Shown: positions 16,335-26,414, numbered from the stretch's first letter. The stretch is 64,000 bases of DNA from Bifidobacterium parmae (GCF_002860365.1 NZ_NMWT01000009.1:1-64000); one strand, 5' to 3'. Notes: a model not told the origin generated them from the sequence alone. A program made the numbers and translations.

Positions 16335-16757
16335 CCACCCCCACCCGGCTTCGCCGGGAGCCCCCGCCAGCGGGGGCGAGGTGCGGCAGCGGCCGGAGGC
16401 CGCGGGAAACGGAATCGGTCTCCGACCGCTGCGACATTCCTGTGGCCTGCGGCCGCCGACCACCCTCAGTCGGCCTGCGGCCGACAGCCCCCGCCGGCGG
16501 GGCTGTGTAACAGTGCGTTTGCGGGGTATAGGGAGCCCCGCTGGCGGGGGCGAGGTGGCGCGTTTCCGCCGGGGATGTAGGTGAGACGGCGACAGCTCCG
16601 CCGGCGGGGGCTGTGTAATGGTGCGTTTGCGGTGTATAGGGAGCCCCGCCGGCGGGGGCGAGGTGCGGGCACATGGCGGGGCGAGATGGTATGGGTGGGG
16701 CGATATGAAGAAGCCCCCGCTGGCGGGGGCTGGCACGCGAAGCGTGACTGGGGGTGG
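16335..16757. repeat. BIME-like cluster with a 108-bp duplication
   Basis: Full elements lie at 16335-16379, 16460-16504 and 16712-16757; the last is in opposite orientation. Single hairpins lie at 16534-16552 and 16594-16612, and there is another near 16645. About 58 bp starting GGCTGTGTAA at 16501 recurs at 16609, showing a tandem duplication of 108 bp. The cluster fills the convergent gap between the metallophosphoesterase and the IclR regulator; no gene is visible in it. Confidence 0.8.
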
Positions 16758-16780
16758 TCCGTCGGACCGGGAATATCGGC

Positions 16781-17623
16781 TTAGCGGCCGGAGGAGGCCT
16801 TGATGAGGGCTTCGGTCAGGTACTTGCCGGCGGCCATGACGAGCGGCGCGTAGCGACGGCCGGGGGCGTTGCCCATACGTCCGGACGGGCCGGAGATGGA
16901 GATCGCGGCGATCACCTGGCCGGACGCGTTGCGGATCGGCGCGGAGATCGAGCACACGCCCTCCTCGCGCTCGTTGACCGACTCGGACCAGCCGCGCTTG
17001 CGGACGGCGGCCAGCTTGGTCGCGTTGAACTTCGCGTGGCGCAGGCCCTGGTGCATGCGCTCGGAGTCCTCCCAGGCGAGCAGGATCTGCGCGGCGGAGC
17101 CGGCCTCCATCGACAGCATCGCGCCGACGGGGATCGAATCGCGCAGGCCGGAGGCGCGCTCCACGGCGGCGATGCACACGCGCTGGTCGCCCTGACGGCG
17201 GTAGATCTGCGCGGATTCGCCGGTGCGGTCGAGCAGCGTCTGGAGAATCGGGCCGGCGGCGGTGAGGAGTCGGTCCTCGCCGGCGGCGGCGGCGAGCTCG
17301 GCGAAACGGGAGCCGAGCACGAAGCGGCCGTGCTGGTCACGCAGCACGAAGCGGTGGCGTTCGAGCGCGATCGCGAGTCGGTGGGCGGTCGGTCGGGCCA
17401 GACCGGTGGCGGCCACGAGCTGGCCGAGCGTGGAGGGGCCGGTTTCGAGGGCGTCGAGAATCTTCACGGTCTTGTCGAGCACGCCGACGCCGGAATGCAC
17501 CTCGCCGTCGTTCTTCTCGGCGGTCTGCGCGGTGGCGGCGGTATTGGGGGCCTTGTCGTCGGTGGTGTCCTGCTCGGCGACCGGCTCTTCGGCCACAGCG
17601 GTATCTGAGTGCATGGAAGTCAT
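16781..17623 (-). CDS. IclR-family regulator, probable LtbR/NdgR orthologue
   Basis: A 280-residue regulator. After an acidic 45-residue N-terminal tail it has a winged helix (about 50-110, STLGQLVAATGLARPTAHRL) and a C-terminal IclR effector domain with SIPVGAMLSMEAGSAAQILLA and GVCSISAPIRNASGQVIAAI. It is divergent from leuC-leuD, as are NdgR of Streptomyces and LtbR of Corynebacterium, which control leucine biosynthesis; orthology is inferred from family plus position. The start is the first ATG, with a weak upstream GGAAA. TCACATAGTGA lies 20 bp upstream and may be its own operator. Confidence 0.88.
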   Translation of the reverse strand: MTSMHSDTAVAEEPVAEQDTTDDKAPNTAATAQTAEKNDGEVHSGVGVLDKTVKILDALETGPSTLGQLVAATGLARPTAHRLAIALERHRFVLRDQHGRFVLGSRFAELAAAAGEDRLLTAAGPILQTLLDRTGESAQIYRRQGDQRVCIAAVERASGLRDSIPVGAMLSMEAGSAAQILLAWEDSERMHQGLRHAKFNATKLAAVRKRGWSESVNEREEGVCSISAPIRNASGQVIAAISISGPSGRMGNAPGRRYAPLVMAAGKYLTEALIKASSGR

Positions 17624-17642
17624 GGTTTCCGTTTATACCATC

Positions 17643-17653
17643 TCACATAGTGA
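17643..17653. promoter_or_regulatory. Candidate IclR-type operator
   Basis: The perfect 11-bp palindrome TCACATAGTGA lies in the divergent ltbR-leuC intergenic region, 20 bp upstream of the regulator start. The rest of the 350-bp interval shows no gene and no convincing attenuator. Confidence 0.4.
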
Positions 17654-17973
17654 AATGCCAAATCGGGGCAGTGTACCACGTGACGAACTCCGCATGTCGG
17701 CGGATGACCGAGTAATGGAATCTGTGTGCGCTCACATTGTCCACGGGCGGTGAAACGCGCATGACAACGGCGTTGCATGACGTTCGCGCCACCGGGGGAG
17801 AGACGGCGATTTCGGCGGAATTCCGGCCGAAATCCAAGGGGAATCCACACTCCCGACGGCACATCTCATAATCCGGCCGGGATATGGTCGCCCCCATGTT
17901 GACCGCATACTCTATTACCACGAACACGGCGCAAACACAAGACCTAGCGCCGAGAAATTTAGGAGGAATCCCC

Positions 17974-19377
17974 ATGGGAACGACACTGGCCGAGAAGGTC
18001 TGGGCCGATCATCTGGTACGGAAGGGCAGCGACGGAGCGCCCGACCTGCTGTACATCGACCTGATGCTCATGCATGAAGTCACGAGCCCCCAGGCGTTCG
18101 AGGGTCTGCGACTGGCAGGCCGCAAGCCCCGCCACGTCGATCAGCTCATCGCCACCGAGGACCACAACACGCCCACGGTGGACATCGACCGTCCGAACCC
18201 GGACAAGACGAGCGCCCTCCAGCTGAGCACGTTGGAGAAGAACTGCAAGGAGTTCGGCGTACGTCTGCACGCGCTCGGCGACGCCGACCAGGGCATCGTG
18301 CACGCGTTCGCCCCGATCCTCGGCCTCACCCAGCCGGGCATGACCATCGTGTGCGGCGACTCGCACACCTCCACGCACGGCGCGTTCGGCGCGCTCGCGT
18401 TCGGCATCGGCACCTCCGAGGTCGAACACGTGATGGCCACGCAGACCCTGTCCCTGAAGCCGTTCAAGACGATGGCGATCAACGTGAACGGCAAGCTGCC
18501 GGCGGACGCCACCGCGAAGGACATCATCCTCGCGATCATCGCGAAGATCGGCACCGGCGGCGGCCAGGGCCACGTCATCGAATACCGCGGCGAGGCGATC
18601 CGCAACCTCACGATGGACGAGCGCATGACCGTGTGCAACATGTCCATCGAGGCGGGCGCGCGCGCCGGCATGATCGCGCCGGACGAGACCACGTTCGAAT
18701 ACCTGAAGGGCCGTCCGCACGCGCCGGAAGGCGAGATGTGGGACAAGGCCGTCGCGTACTGGAAGACGCTGAAGACCGATGACGACGCCGTCTTCGACAA
18801 GGAGGTGGACATCGACGCGTCCCAGCTCGGACCCTACGTGACGTGGGGCACCAACCCGGGCCAGGGCCTGCCGATCACCGCGAACGTGCCGGTCCCGGCG
18901 GACATTGCCGACGCGACCAAGCGTTCCGCCGCCGAGCGCGCCATCGCGTACATGGGCCTGAAGCCGGGCATGCCGATCAAGGACATCGCCGTCGACACCG
19001 TGTTCATCGGCTCCTGCACGAACGGCCGCATCGACGACCTGCGTCAGGCCGCCGCGATCATGAAGGGCCACCACAAGGCGAAGAACATCCACCGCGTGCT
19101 CGTCGTGCCCGCCTCCTCGCGCGTGCGCCTGCAGGCGGAGAAGGAAGGACTCGACAAGGTGTTCGAGGACTTCGGCGCGGAATGGCGCAACGCCGGCTGC
19201 TCGATGTGCCTCGGCATGAACCCGGACAAGATGGTGCCGGGCGAGCGCTCGATCTCCACGTCGAACCGCAATTTCGAAGGCCGTCAGGGCAAGGGCTCGC
19301 GCACGCACCTCGCGTCGCCCGCCGTCGCCGCCGCCACCGCGATCCGCGGCACGATCTCCAGCCCCGCCGATCTGTAA
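17974..19377 (+). CDS. leuC: 3-isopropylmalate dehydratase, large subunit
   Basis: This 467-residue aconitase-family subunit isomerises 2-isopropylmalate to 3-isopropylmalate in leucine synthesis, together with Leu[13 protein letters not shown] and [11 protein letters not shown] supply the three iron-sulfur cysteines, and [13 protein letters not shown] is the family active-site segment. The start at 17974 follows a perfect AGGAGG; the upstream in-frame ATG at 17884 would add about 30 residues and lacks one. Length matches the family. leuD follows after 199 bp that contain two BIME-like elements in opposite orientation. Confidence 0.97.
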   Translation: MGTTLAEKVWADHLVRKGSDGAPDLLYIDLMLMHEVTSPQAFEGLRLAGRKPRHVDQLIATEDHNTPTVDIDRPNPDKTSALQLSTLEKNCKEFGVRLHALGDADQGIVHAFAPILGLTQPGMTIVCGDSHTSTHGAFGALAFGIGTSEVEHVMATQTLSLKPFKTMAINVNGKLPADATAKDIILAIIAKIGTGGGQGHVIEYRGEAIRNLTMDERMTVCNMSIEAGARAGMIAPDETTFEYLKGRPHAPEGEMWDKAVAYWKTLKTDDDAVFDKEVDIDASQLGPYVTWGTNPGQGLPITANVPVPADIADATKRSAAERAIAYMGLKPGMPIKDIAVDTVFIGSCTNGRIDDLRQAAAIMKGHHKAKNIHRVLVVPASSRVRLQAEKEGLDKVFEDFGAEWRNAGCSMCLGMNPDKMVPGERSISTSNRNFEGRQGKGSRTHLASPAVAAATAIRGTISSPADL

Positions 19378-19441
19378 ACGGACCGCGCGCCGCGGACGCG
19401 CGGACGATTCCCGTGCCCGATCGTACGGACGCCCCCATTCC

Positions 19442-19555
19442 GCTCCCGCTGGCGGGAGCTGTCGGCCGCAAGGCCGACTGAGGGTGGTCCGTGCGGTCAC
19501 GACGCCAACCACCCCCAGTCGGCTCCGCCGACAGCCCCCCCTCACAAGCGGGGCG
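19442..19555. repeat. Inverted pair of BIME-like elements between leuC and leuD
   Basis: The element at 19442-19487 reads GCTCCCGCTGGCGGGAGC, a second hairpin (GTCGGCCGCAAGGCCGAC) and TGAGGGTGG. The element at 19509-19555 is in the opposite orientation, with a disrupted second hairpin. It lies inside the leu operon. Confidence 0.8.
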
Positions 19556-19576
19556 ACATCACAAAGGACTTTCATC

Positions 19577-20263
19577 ATGGAAAAACTCACCACGTTGACC
19601 GGCGTGGGCGTGCCGCTGCGCCGCTCCAACGTCGACACCGACCAGATCATCCCCGCCGTGTTCCTGAAGCGCGTCACCAAGACCGGCTTCGACGACGCGC
19701 TCTTCTACGCGTGGCGCCGTGATCCCGAGTTCGTGCTCAACAAGCCCGAATACGCGAAGGGCCAGATCCTCGTCGCAGGCCCCGAATTCGGCATCGGCTC
19801 CTCCCGCGAGCATGCGGTGTGGGCGTTGCATGATTATGGGTTCCGCGTCGTCATCGCGCCGAGCTTCGCCGACATCTTCTACGGCAACACGGCGAAGAAC
19901 GGCGTGCTCGCGGCGATCATGCCGCAGGAGAGCGTCGAACTGCTGTGGAAGCTCCTCGAAGAGGAGCCGGGCCGCCCGATGACCGTCTCGCTCGAGGACC
20001 GCACCGTGACCTGCGGCGACGTGACCCTCCCGTTCGAGGTGAACGACTACACGCGCTGGCGTCTGATGAACGGCTACGACGACATCGACCTGACGCTCCA
20101 GCATGAGGACGACATCGCCGCCTACGAGAAGATGCGCGCCGAGAAGTTCCCGTTCAAGCCGAAGACCATCCCCGCCAAGCACCTCCCCGAAGAGCCCGTA
20201 GCCTCCGCCCGCGAGCCCGAATACGATTGGGCGGGCCCGTTGGCCGATCGCGGCATCATCTGA
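19577..20263 (+). CDS. leuD: 3-isopropylmalate dehydratase, small subunit
   Basis: A 228-residue swivel-domain subunit. [19 protein letters not shown] near residues 15-33 and [17 protein letters not shown] near 68-84 are the LeuD signatures that complete the LeuC active site. Length fits the family. The start is preceded by AAAGGACTTTCATC. It is separated from leuC by repeats rather than by a promoter, so co-transcription is likely and could be modulated by the intervening hairpins. Three more BIME-like elements follow the stop. Confidence 0.97.
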   Translation: MEKLTTLTGVGVPLRRSNVDTDQIIPAVFLKRVTKTGFDDALFYAWRRDPEFVLNKPEYAKGQILVAGPEFGIGSSREHAVWALHDYGFRVVIAPSFADIFYGNTAKNGVLAAIMPQESVELLWKLLEEEPGRPMTVSLEDRTVTCGDVTLPFEVNDYTRWRLMNGYDDIDLTLQHEDDIAAYEKMRAEKFPFKPKTIPAKHLPEEPVASAREPEYDWAGPLADRGII

Positions 20264-20274
20264 TTGACCTTGTC

Positions 20275-20660
20275 GCTCCCGCTGGCGGGAGCTGTCAGCC
20301 GCAGGCTGACTGAGGGTGGCCCCGCCGACGGGAGGCGTCGGCTGTGACCGGCCGAGTGCTCCCCGCCGGTGGGGATTGACGCCTGCAGGCCGGCTGAGTG
20401 CTCTCGCTCCCGCTGGCGGGAGCTGTCGAACGCAGTGAGACTGAGGGTGGTCTTTGAGGGTGGTCTTCCGGCCGGCCCCGATATCGCGCCACTAACCACC
20501 CCCAGTCGGCTTCGCCGACAGCCCCCGCCAGCGGGGGCGAGCTCTGACCCGTAGGGCGCCCGACAGCCGGGATGCGCAATCGCCCTCCGCCGGTGGGGCG
20601 GGCTTGGGGCGACTTCTTCCTTATCGTCGCGCGGGCGACCGCCCTCCGCCGGTGGGGGCG
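20275..20660. repeat. BIME-like cluster downstream of leuD
   Basis: Elements lie at 20275-20319, 20406-20450 and 20496-20539; the last two are an inverted pair. Degenerate GC-rich hairpins lie near 20325-20400, and CCCTCCGCCGGTGGGG occurs twice near 20582 and 20642. Nothing else is visible in this 550-bp gap except the promoter at 20690. Confidence 0.75.
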
Positions 20661-20689
20661 CCTTTTGCTTTCCTCCTGTGGGCCATTCG

Positions 20690-20718
20690 TTCCGTCTATC
20701 AAGACATCGCTCTATACT
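20690..20718 (+). promoter_or_regulatory. Possible promoter of the surface-protein gene
   Basis: TTCCGT, 17 bp, TATACT, about 97 bp upstream of the start codon. The -35 is weak. Confidence 0.4.
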
Positions 20719-20814
20719 TGACCGCGTATGCAAGGATGCCCTCGCCGTCGCTTGTCGGCTTCGCCGCCGCGGGCGCTCCGGGGCGTTCACGATCGTGAAG
20801 TATGGAGAAGGAAG

Positions 20815-23800
20815 ATGTCGAAGAACATCATGACGCGAGTGGGGATGGGGGTCGTCGGCGCGCTCGCCAGCGCGGCGATGCTCTTCTGTGCCCTGCCCGC
20901 TCAGGCGGCCACCGGTTGGAGTGCGCTGTCCACTACGGAAAAGAAGTCGTCCTACGGCTACTTCGTCTGGAAGTCCGAGAACGCGTCGGATGCCTCCGAG
21001 AAGGCCACCGCTGCGGATGCGGCCGATTTGTTGAAGACCGCCCATTTTAAGGATTTGACCAATATCGGAGCCGCGGATGATGCAACGTCCTTGGCTAACA
21101 TGGAAGTTTCCATCGAACAGATTATTTCCATCAATGCTTTCCGCTCTTCATTGACGAATGAGCCGTGCCGCACTGATTTGCCGAAGGGAAACCCGGCTCG
21201 TGCATGTGATGATAATGGTAGCGGGCTGACTCCTCTGAAGGTCACCGATAAGATGATGGCCGCGTCGCAGTCCAATGTCAATTATTCATCGCATCATTGG
21301 GGGCATGCGGCCAATAACGGTCAGAATTGGGATTTCGCTCTCGAAAATCTCTATACCAGTAGTGCCTACAATCCGTGGACCTCGGATAATCAGTCTGCGG
21401 CGGTAAAAAGCTGGTATTCGGAAATCAGTAATTACGATGACCATCCGTTGGATTGTGGCTCTTCTGCCCAAATCGGCCATTACCGTGCTTTGACCAATAA
21501 GATTTGTGTCACGAATGAGACCAAGGTTGAGGTTCTTCCGTTCTCCACGACTGGTTTGGCCATTGCTCGGCACGCGAATTTCAATGGAAACGATTATGCG
21601 AATGGCATGACTCAATCTCAGGTGTATGGAGGCATGCAGTGGATGGGTTCATCCGGGTATGAATACGATGCTTCCAACTATCTCAGCGATTTCAAGGCCT
21701 ACGTCGCCAAGGTGAATGAGCTGGGCAAGAAGTACACCGTCACGTTCGACTCGAACGGCGGTTCCGCCGTGGCCACGCAGACCGTGGATTCCGGTAGCGT
21801 CGCGACCTCGCCGACCGCGCCGACCAGGTCCGGCTACACGTTCGGCGGCTGGTACTCCGACGCGAAGCTCACCACCAAGTACGACTTCAACTCCGGCGTC
21901 ACCGGCAACATCACCCTGTACGCGAAGTGGGATCCGATCACCATCACCTCGCTCGATGACGCCACCGCCGTCTCCACGCCCGCCGGCGTGGCCCCGACCC
22001 TGCCCGCACAGGTGACCGCCCACTATAGCGACGGCTCCGAGCAGCCGGTCGATGTCACGTGGGATTCCATCGCCCCGAACAAGTACGCCACGGCGGGTAA
22101 GCGCTTCACCGTGAACGGCACCGTCAGCGGCACCGCCATCAAGGCCAAGGTCACGGTGAACGTGACCGACGCCGTGCCGACCGGTGCCGTCGCCGCGCAG
22201 TCCTCCGTCTCCACGATCGCCACGCACGCGCCCGATCTGAGCCAGGTCAAGGCGACCGTTACCTACTCCGACGGCGCCACGCAGCAGGCCGACGTCACGT
22301 GGGATGCCGTCACCCCGGACCAGTACGCCTCTGAGAACGCCAACGGCTTCGACGTGAACGGCACGGTCGCCGTGGGCGACAAGTCCTTCACCGTCACCGT
22401 GAAGGTGATCGTCACCGCGCGCACCATCGCGTCCGTCACCGCGCCGGCCGACCAGACCGTCGACTCCGGCAACGAACCCACGTACCCGGACACCGTCGAC
22501 GTCACGTACAACGACGGCGAAACCGGCACCGCGAACGTCACGTGGACGAAGCTCACCAAGGCCGAGTACGGCAAGCGCGCCGGCGGCGAGTTCACCGTCA
22601 ACGGCACCGTCGACGGATACGCGAAGGGCGTCTCCTTCAAGGTGACCGTCAAGCCCGCCACCGTCCAGTCCGTCGAGCCGTCCGCCACCACCGCGCAGAC
22701 CGTCGTCGACCAGACGCCGGACCTGAGCAGCATCACGGCGACCGTCACCTACTCCAATGGCGACACCGAGACTGCGGGCATCGACTGGCCGCAGCTCACC
22801 AAGGACCAGTTCAAGACCGTAGGCGACCGCGTGCAGGTCACCGGTTCTGTGACCGTCGACGACACGAAGCATGACGTCACCGTCACCGTGACCGTGGTCA
22901 ACGCCACCGTCACGAAGGTCGAATCCCCGCAGCTCGCCGCGGGCGCCGACGCCAACGTGACCGTCGACTCCGGCACGTCGCCCGAAACCGCGCTCAACGC
23001 GCTGAAGGCGACCGTCACGTGGTCGAACAGCACCACGACGCAGGAATCCGTGACATGGGACGAGCCGAACAAGGCCGACTACACCAACCGTAAGGGCGGA
23101 ACGTTCCCCGTCAACGGCACCGTCACCATCGCCGGTACGGACTACCCGGTGAAGGCCACCTACAAGGTCAATCCGGCCACCGCGCAGAAGGCCGAGCTGG
23201 CCGACGGCACCACCACGGTCACCGTCGACTCCGGCACCGATCCGACCGGCGAGCTGCCGAAGACCGCGACCGTCACCTGGTCCAACGGCGACACGACCAC
23301 GAGCCCGATCACGTGGGTCACCACGTCCTACACGAAGGACGACTACGCGAAGCGCGAGGGCGGTTCCTTCACCGTCAAGGGCAAGGCCACCGGACTCGAC
23401 GTGACCGTCACCGTCAAGGTCAACCCGGCCACCGTGACCGTCCACACCGAGCCCGTGACCATCGGCACCACGGTCGGCGTGCAGCCGAACCTGCCGGATC
23501 ACACCACCGCCGAGTGGTCCAACGGCGAGACCGACACCATCGCCGTCACGTGGCCGGCCATCGCCGCAGACAAGCTCGACACGACCGGTTCGTTCGAGCT
23601 TGAAAGCAACCCGTTCACCGTGGACGGCAAGGACTACACGATCAAGGCGACCGTCACCGTGACGGCGGCCACCGTGCAGTCCGTCGACCGCGACGTGAAG
23701 GTCACGACCACCGCCGGCAAGGCGCCCGTCCTGCCGAAGACCGTCAAGGCCCACTGGTCCGACGGCTCCACGACCGACGCGGCCGTGACGTGGAACGACG

Positions 23801-24060
23801 TGCCCGCCGCCAAGTACGCGAAGGCCGGCACCTTCTCCGTGAAGGGCGTCGCCACCGTGAACGGCACCGACTACGAGGTGACCGCCACCGTGACCGTCAC
23901 CTCCGGCGACAAGCTGGTGCAGACCCCGAGCAACAACACGAACGCGAACAACACGCTGACGACCACCGGCTCCAGCGTCGCGATCATCGCGGTCATCGTC
24001 GTGCTGCTGGTCATCGCCGCCGTCGCGCTCTTCGTTCTCACCAAGCGCAAGAAGCAGTGA
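20815..24060 (+). CDS. Cell-surface protein: CAP, InlB-type repeat and eight Big_4-type domains
   Basis: A 1081-residue secreted protein. Residues 1-32 are a signal peptide (LCALPAQAA-type cleavage region). Residues about 55-295 resemble a CAP/SCP domain (ISINAFRSSL, NWDFALENLY, AQIGHYRALTN). About 303-368 is an InlB/Listeria-Bacteroides repeat (TVTFDSNGG...GYTFGGWYSD...LYAKW). Eight bacterial Ig-like (Big_4-type) units of about 80 residues follow, each with YSDG or WSNG, VTW and FxVxG. LTTTG, a hydrophobic helix and KRKKQ form an LPXTG-like sortase anchor. The CAP region is visibly less GC-rich than the rest. The start follows AGAAGGAAG. An adhesive or wall-associated role is likely. Confidence 0.88.
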   Translation: MSKNIMTRVGMGVVGALASAAMLFCALPAQAATGWSALSTTEKKSSYGYFVWKSENASDASEKATAADAADLLKTAHFKDLTNIGAADDATSLANMEVSIEQIISINAFRSSLTNEPCRTDLPKGNPARACDDNGSGLTPLKVTDKMMAASQSNVNYSSHHWGHAANNGQNWDFALENLYTSSAYNPWTSDNQSAAVKSWYSEISNYDDHPLDCGSSAQIGHYRALTNKICVTNETKVEVLPFSTTGLAIARHANFNGNDYANGMTQSQVYGGMQWMGSSGYEYDASNYLSDFKAYVAKVNELGKKYTVTFDSNGGSAVATQTVDSGSVATSPTAPTRSGYTFGGWYSDAKLTTKYDFNSGVTGNITLYAKWDPITITSLDDATAVSTPAGVAPTLPAQVTAHYSDGSEQPVDVTWDSIAPNKYATAGKRFTVNGTVSGTAIKAKVTVNVTDAVPTGAVAAQSSVSTIATHAPDLSQVKATVTYSDGATQQADVTWDAVTPDQYASENANGFDVNGTVAVGDKSFTVTVKVIVTARTIASVTAPADQTVDSGNEPTYPDTVDVTYNDGETGTANVTWTKLTKAEYGKRAGGEFTVNGTVDGYAKGVSFKVTVKPATVQSVEPSATTAQTVVDQTPDLSSITATVTYSNGDTETAGIDWPQLTKDQFKTVGDRVQVTGSVTVDDTKHDVTVTVTVVNATVTKVESPQLAAGADANVTVDSGTSPETALNALKATVTWSNSTTTQESVTWDEPNKADYTNRKGGTFPVNGTVTIAGTDYPVKATYKVNPATAQKAELADGTTTVTVDSGTDPTGELPKTATVTWSNGDTTTSPITWVTTSYTKDDYAKREGGSFTVKGKATGLDVTVTVKVNPATVTVHTEPVTIGTTVGVQPNLPDHTTAEWSNGETDTIAVTWPAIAADKLDTTGSFELESNPFTVDGKDYTIKATVTVTAATVQSVDRDVKVTTTAGKAPVLPKTVKAHWSDGSTTDAAVTWNDVPAAKYAKAGTFSVKGVATVNGTDYEVTATVTVTSGDKLVQTPSNNTNANNTLTTTGSSVAIIAVIVVLLVIAAVALFVLTKRKKQ

Positions 24061-24136
24061 CGCGCCCCGGTCCGCAGGGCTGAACCGAACGCGTGAAACC
24101 GGTCAGCGGTAGTTGCCGCCGACGAATCAGCCCCCT

Positions 24137-24175
24137 GAAGTGGCCTCCTTCCCCATCCGGGAAGGAGGCCACTTC
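24137..24175. terminator. Bidirectional terminator hairpin
   Basis: GAAGTGGCCTCCTTCC pairs with GGAAGGAGGCCACTTC around a short loop, between the convergent surface-protein and PH-domain genes. Confidence 0.8.
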
Positions 24176-24201
24176 GCGTATTCGCCCCACATCACGGGCC
24201 G

Positions 24202-25893
24202 TCACCGCCCGGTGAACCACGCTTCGAGCGCGTCCGCGTCGGCACGTTGCAGAAACCGGAACCGGATCCGGGCCATGCCGTTCATCACGAACAGGCGCAT
24301 GCGCAGACCCTCCACGCCACGCGCGTCGCGCCACGGCGTGGTCATGCGCGTCACCGACTGCACGCGCGCCCGCCGCGTCACCATCGCGAACAACCCCCAC
24401 CGCGTCGCCCCCGTCACCAGAATCCGGTGCGGAAGAGCATCGCCATCCGGCAGAATCACGTACCCCTCGGTTCGCGATTGCAGCCACCGGCAGACCGTCC
24501 ACCACGATCCCGCCGCAAGCGGCACGATCATCACCCACCACGGCCACGAGCCGGTCGCCGGGCCGCCCACGCCCACAAGCAGTGTGGCGACGGCCGTCGC
24601 GGCGAGCGGCATCGTCACGTAGTACCGTGCGAGGCCGAGACCCGTGCGACGGGTCGGTGCCGTCGCGGCGAACATGTCCGGGACATCCCATTCGGGCAGC
24701 ATCACGCGCAACGTCACAGCCACGCGGCGTGCGCCGATGACCGGCAACACGACCGCGGCGGACGCGACATCGTCATCCTTCGTCGCGGCTGACAATCCGA
24801 GCCGCACCGAACACAATCCGAACGCGCGGCGCGGCAACGACTGCGACACGACGATCGTCTGCACGCGGGCCGTCGGAATCGTTGTCGCGCGACGCGTGAA
24901 CAGGCCGCGTTCGACGATCAGGTCGTCGCCGCGCCGCCGCACCTCGAACCCGTGGAAATGCAGCAGGGAGATCACGACGCTGACGAGCATCAGCAGGACG
25001 ACGCATGCCAGGACGAGCAGCGCGATCGCAACGGCGCCCTGCGAGGCGTAGTCGCCGATCGACCGTTCCGCGGTGCGCGTGAGCGCGTGGGGCAGCATGT
25101 CCTGCGCATTCTGGACGAACCCGAACACGACGATCGCGGCCGCGACGATACGCGGATCAGTGACGGCGAACAGAAGGATGTCGCGCGTCGATGCACGGAA
25201 CACGGGTGCGCGGGTGGGGCAGGAGGTGACGATGCCGGCGCGCGGAGTGGTGGGGACGGTCGCGGTGCTGGTTACCGTGTCGGTGGCTGCCGTGGCGACC
25301 CCATCCGTGGCGGTCCCGGTCGTGGAGGCTCCGGTCGGGGAATCGGCGTCGGTCCGCGGTGTCGAGGTGCCGAATCGTGCCGCGCCGGACGCGTCGGCAC
25401 GTCGGCGTTCCAACTCATCCTGCAATGCGGCCGGAACCGCGCTCAGATCGATGTCGGCGTCGTCGCCGACCGGAGAGACCGTCAGGCGGATCACGCCGAA
25501 CGGGCGCAGACACCACGGGCTCGCGCTGTTCACCGCATGGATCGAACCATAGGCGATGGCGCGACGCCTGTGGAACAGCACGCCGGAACGGTATTCGAGC
25601 ATCGTGGCGGACAGTCGGTATCGGGTCGACAGCCACGCGCAGAGCGGCGCGACCGCCACGTAGGCGACGATCGCCGCGGCCGCCAGCCACAGCCACCATT
25701 CATGCCGCATCAGCGAAACGCGGACGATCACGATGAACGAGAGCAGCAGCGAGACCGTGCCCTTCGCGTTCGACGCCACACGCACGATCAGCGCCGCCGG
25801 GTGGAGCCGACGCCAGCGGAGTGCGGCTGTGGCGGGAGCGGGTGCTGCGGGAGTTGGGGCTGAGGGGGCTGAGGCTGTGGCGGGAGAGGGCAT
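24202..25893 (-). CDS. PH-domain membrane protein, YdbT-like
   Basis: A 563-residue membrane protein with repeated bacterial PH (DUF304/bPH2-type) segments. [40 protein letters not shown] and VTRRARVQSVTRMTTPWRDA each follow pairs of hydrophobic helices. An Ala/Thr-rich cytoplasmic linker lies near residues 150-215. Start 25893 overlaps the stop of the preceding gene (TGATG) and has GGAGGA upstream. The pair matches the YdbS-YdbT arrangement found in many Gram-positives. In Bacillus, ydbST affects resistance to certain antimicrobial peptides; that link is by family only. The gene ends 27 bp from a terminator. Confidence 0.82.
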   Translation of the reverse strand: MPSPATASAPSAPTPAAPAPATAALRWRRLHPAALIVRVASNAKGTVSLLLSFIVIVRVSLMRHEWWLWLAAAAIVAYVAVAPLCAWLSTRYRLSATMLEYRSGVLFHRRRAIAYGSIHAVNSASPWCLRPFGVIRLTVSPVGDDADIDLSAVPAALQDELERRRADASGAARFGTSTPRTDADSPTGASTTGTATDGVATAATDTVTSTATVPTTPRAGIVTSCPTRAPVFRASTRDILLFAVTDPRIVAAAIVVFGFVQNAQDMLPHALTRTAERSIGDYASQGAVAIALLVLACVVLLMLVSVVISLLHFHGFEVRRRGDDLIVERGLFTRRATTIPTARVQTIVVSQSLPRRAFGLCSVRLGLSAATKDDDVASAAVVLPVIGARRVAVTLRVMLPEWDVPDMFAATAPTRRTGLGLARYYVTMPLAATAVATLLVGVGGPATGSWPWWVMIVPLAAGSWWTVCRWLQSRTEGYVILPDGDALPHRILVTGATRWGLFAMVTRRARVQSVTRMTTPWRDARGVEGLRMRLFVMNGMARIRFRFLQRADADALEAWFTGR

Positions 25894-26414
25894 CACAGGT
25901 CCTCCCTGGCGTCGGCCACGCGGTCCGCGATCGTCGCGACCATGCGTTCGGCCTCCGCGGTGTCCAACGCGGCGATCTCGGTCGTGTCGGCCGCTGTATG
26001 CACGACCACCGTGGTCAATCCGAACCGGCGCTGCACCGGATTCTGCCGCGTGTCCACATGTTGCACGCGGTTGTACGGAGTGGTCGTGGATCTGCGCCAC
26101 AACCAGCCGGTGCGTGTGGCGAGGTCGCGCTCGCCGATGCGGAAACGCGTGAACGCGTACCGGTATTTCGTCTGCAACGGCTGGGTCGCGAGGTCGCCGA
26201 CCGCGTAGGCCGCGGCGAGCGCGGCGACCAGCTGCGTCCAGAACCCCCACCAATCGTGGGATATGCAGATCGCCATGAACACGCCGCACGCCGCCAGCCA
26301 GACCGCGCACTGGATCGCCTCGTTGATGAGCCACACCGTCCGCACCCGCTCCGGCAGCGCACGCCACACGGTTTCGGCCATGTCGCCGCTCCCCGTGTGG
26401 TCGTTGCGCGTCAT
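25893..26414 (-). CDS. PH-domain membrane protein, YdbS-like
   Basis: A 173-residue protein with two hydrophobic helices (about 30-75) and one bacterial PH domain (FTRFRIGERDLATRTGWLW, YNRVQHVDTRQNPVQRRFG, TTVVVHTAA). It is the first gene of the two-gene operon and overlaps its partner by one base. The start at 26414 is chosen because GGGAGG lies eight bases upstream. The reading frame stays open upstream through a 27-bp tandem repeat and a BIME-like element to 26882, so an extended protein with a Gly-Asn-Pro-Asp repeat tail cannot be fully excluded. Confidence 0.82.
   Translation of the reverse strand: MTRNDHTGSGDMAETVWRALPERVRTVWLINEAIQCAVWLAACGVFMAICISHDWWGFWTQLVAALAAAYAVGDLATQPLQTKYRYAFTRFRIGERDLATRTGWLWRRSTTTPYNRVQHVDTRQNPVQRRFGLTTVVVHTAADTTEIAALDTAEAERMVATIADRVADAREDL

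Noticed and set aside
17884-17973. Leader peptide or N-terminal extension of leuC
   Set aside because: The in-frame leader has no run of Leu codons, and LeuC begins at its usual place after a perfect AGGAGG.
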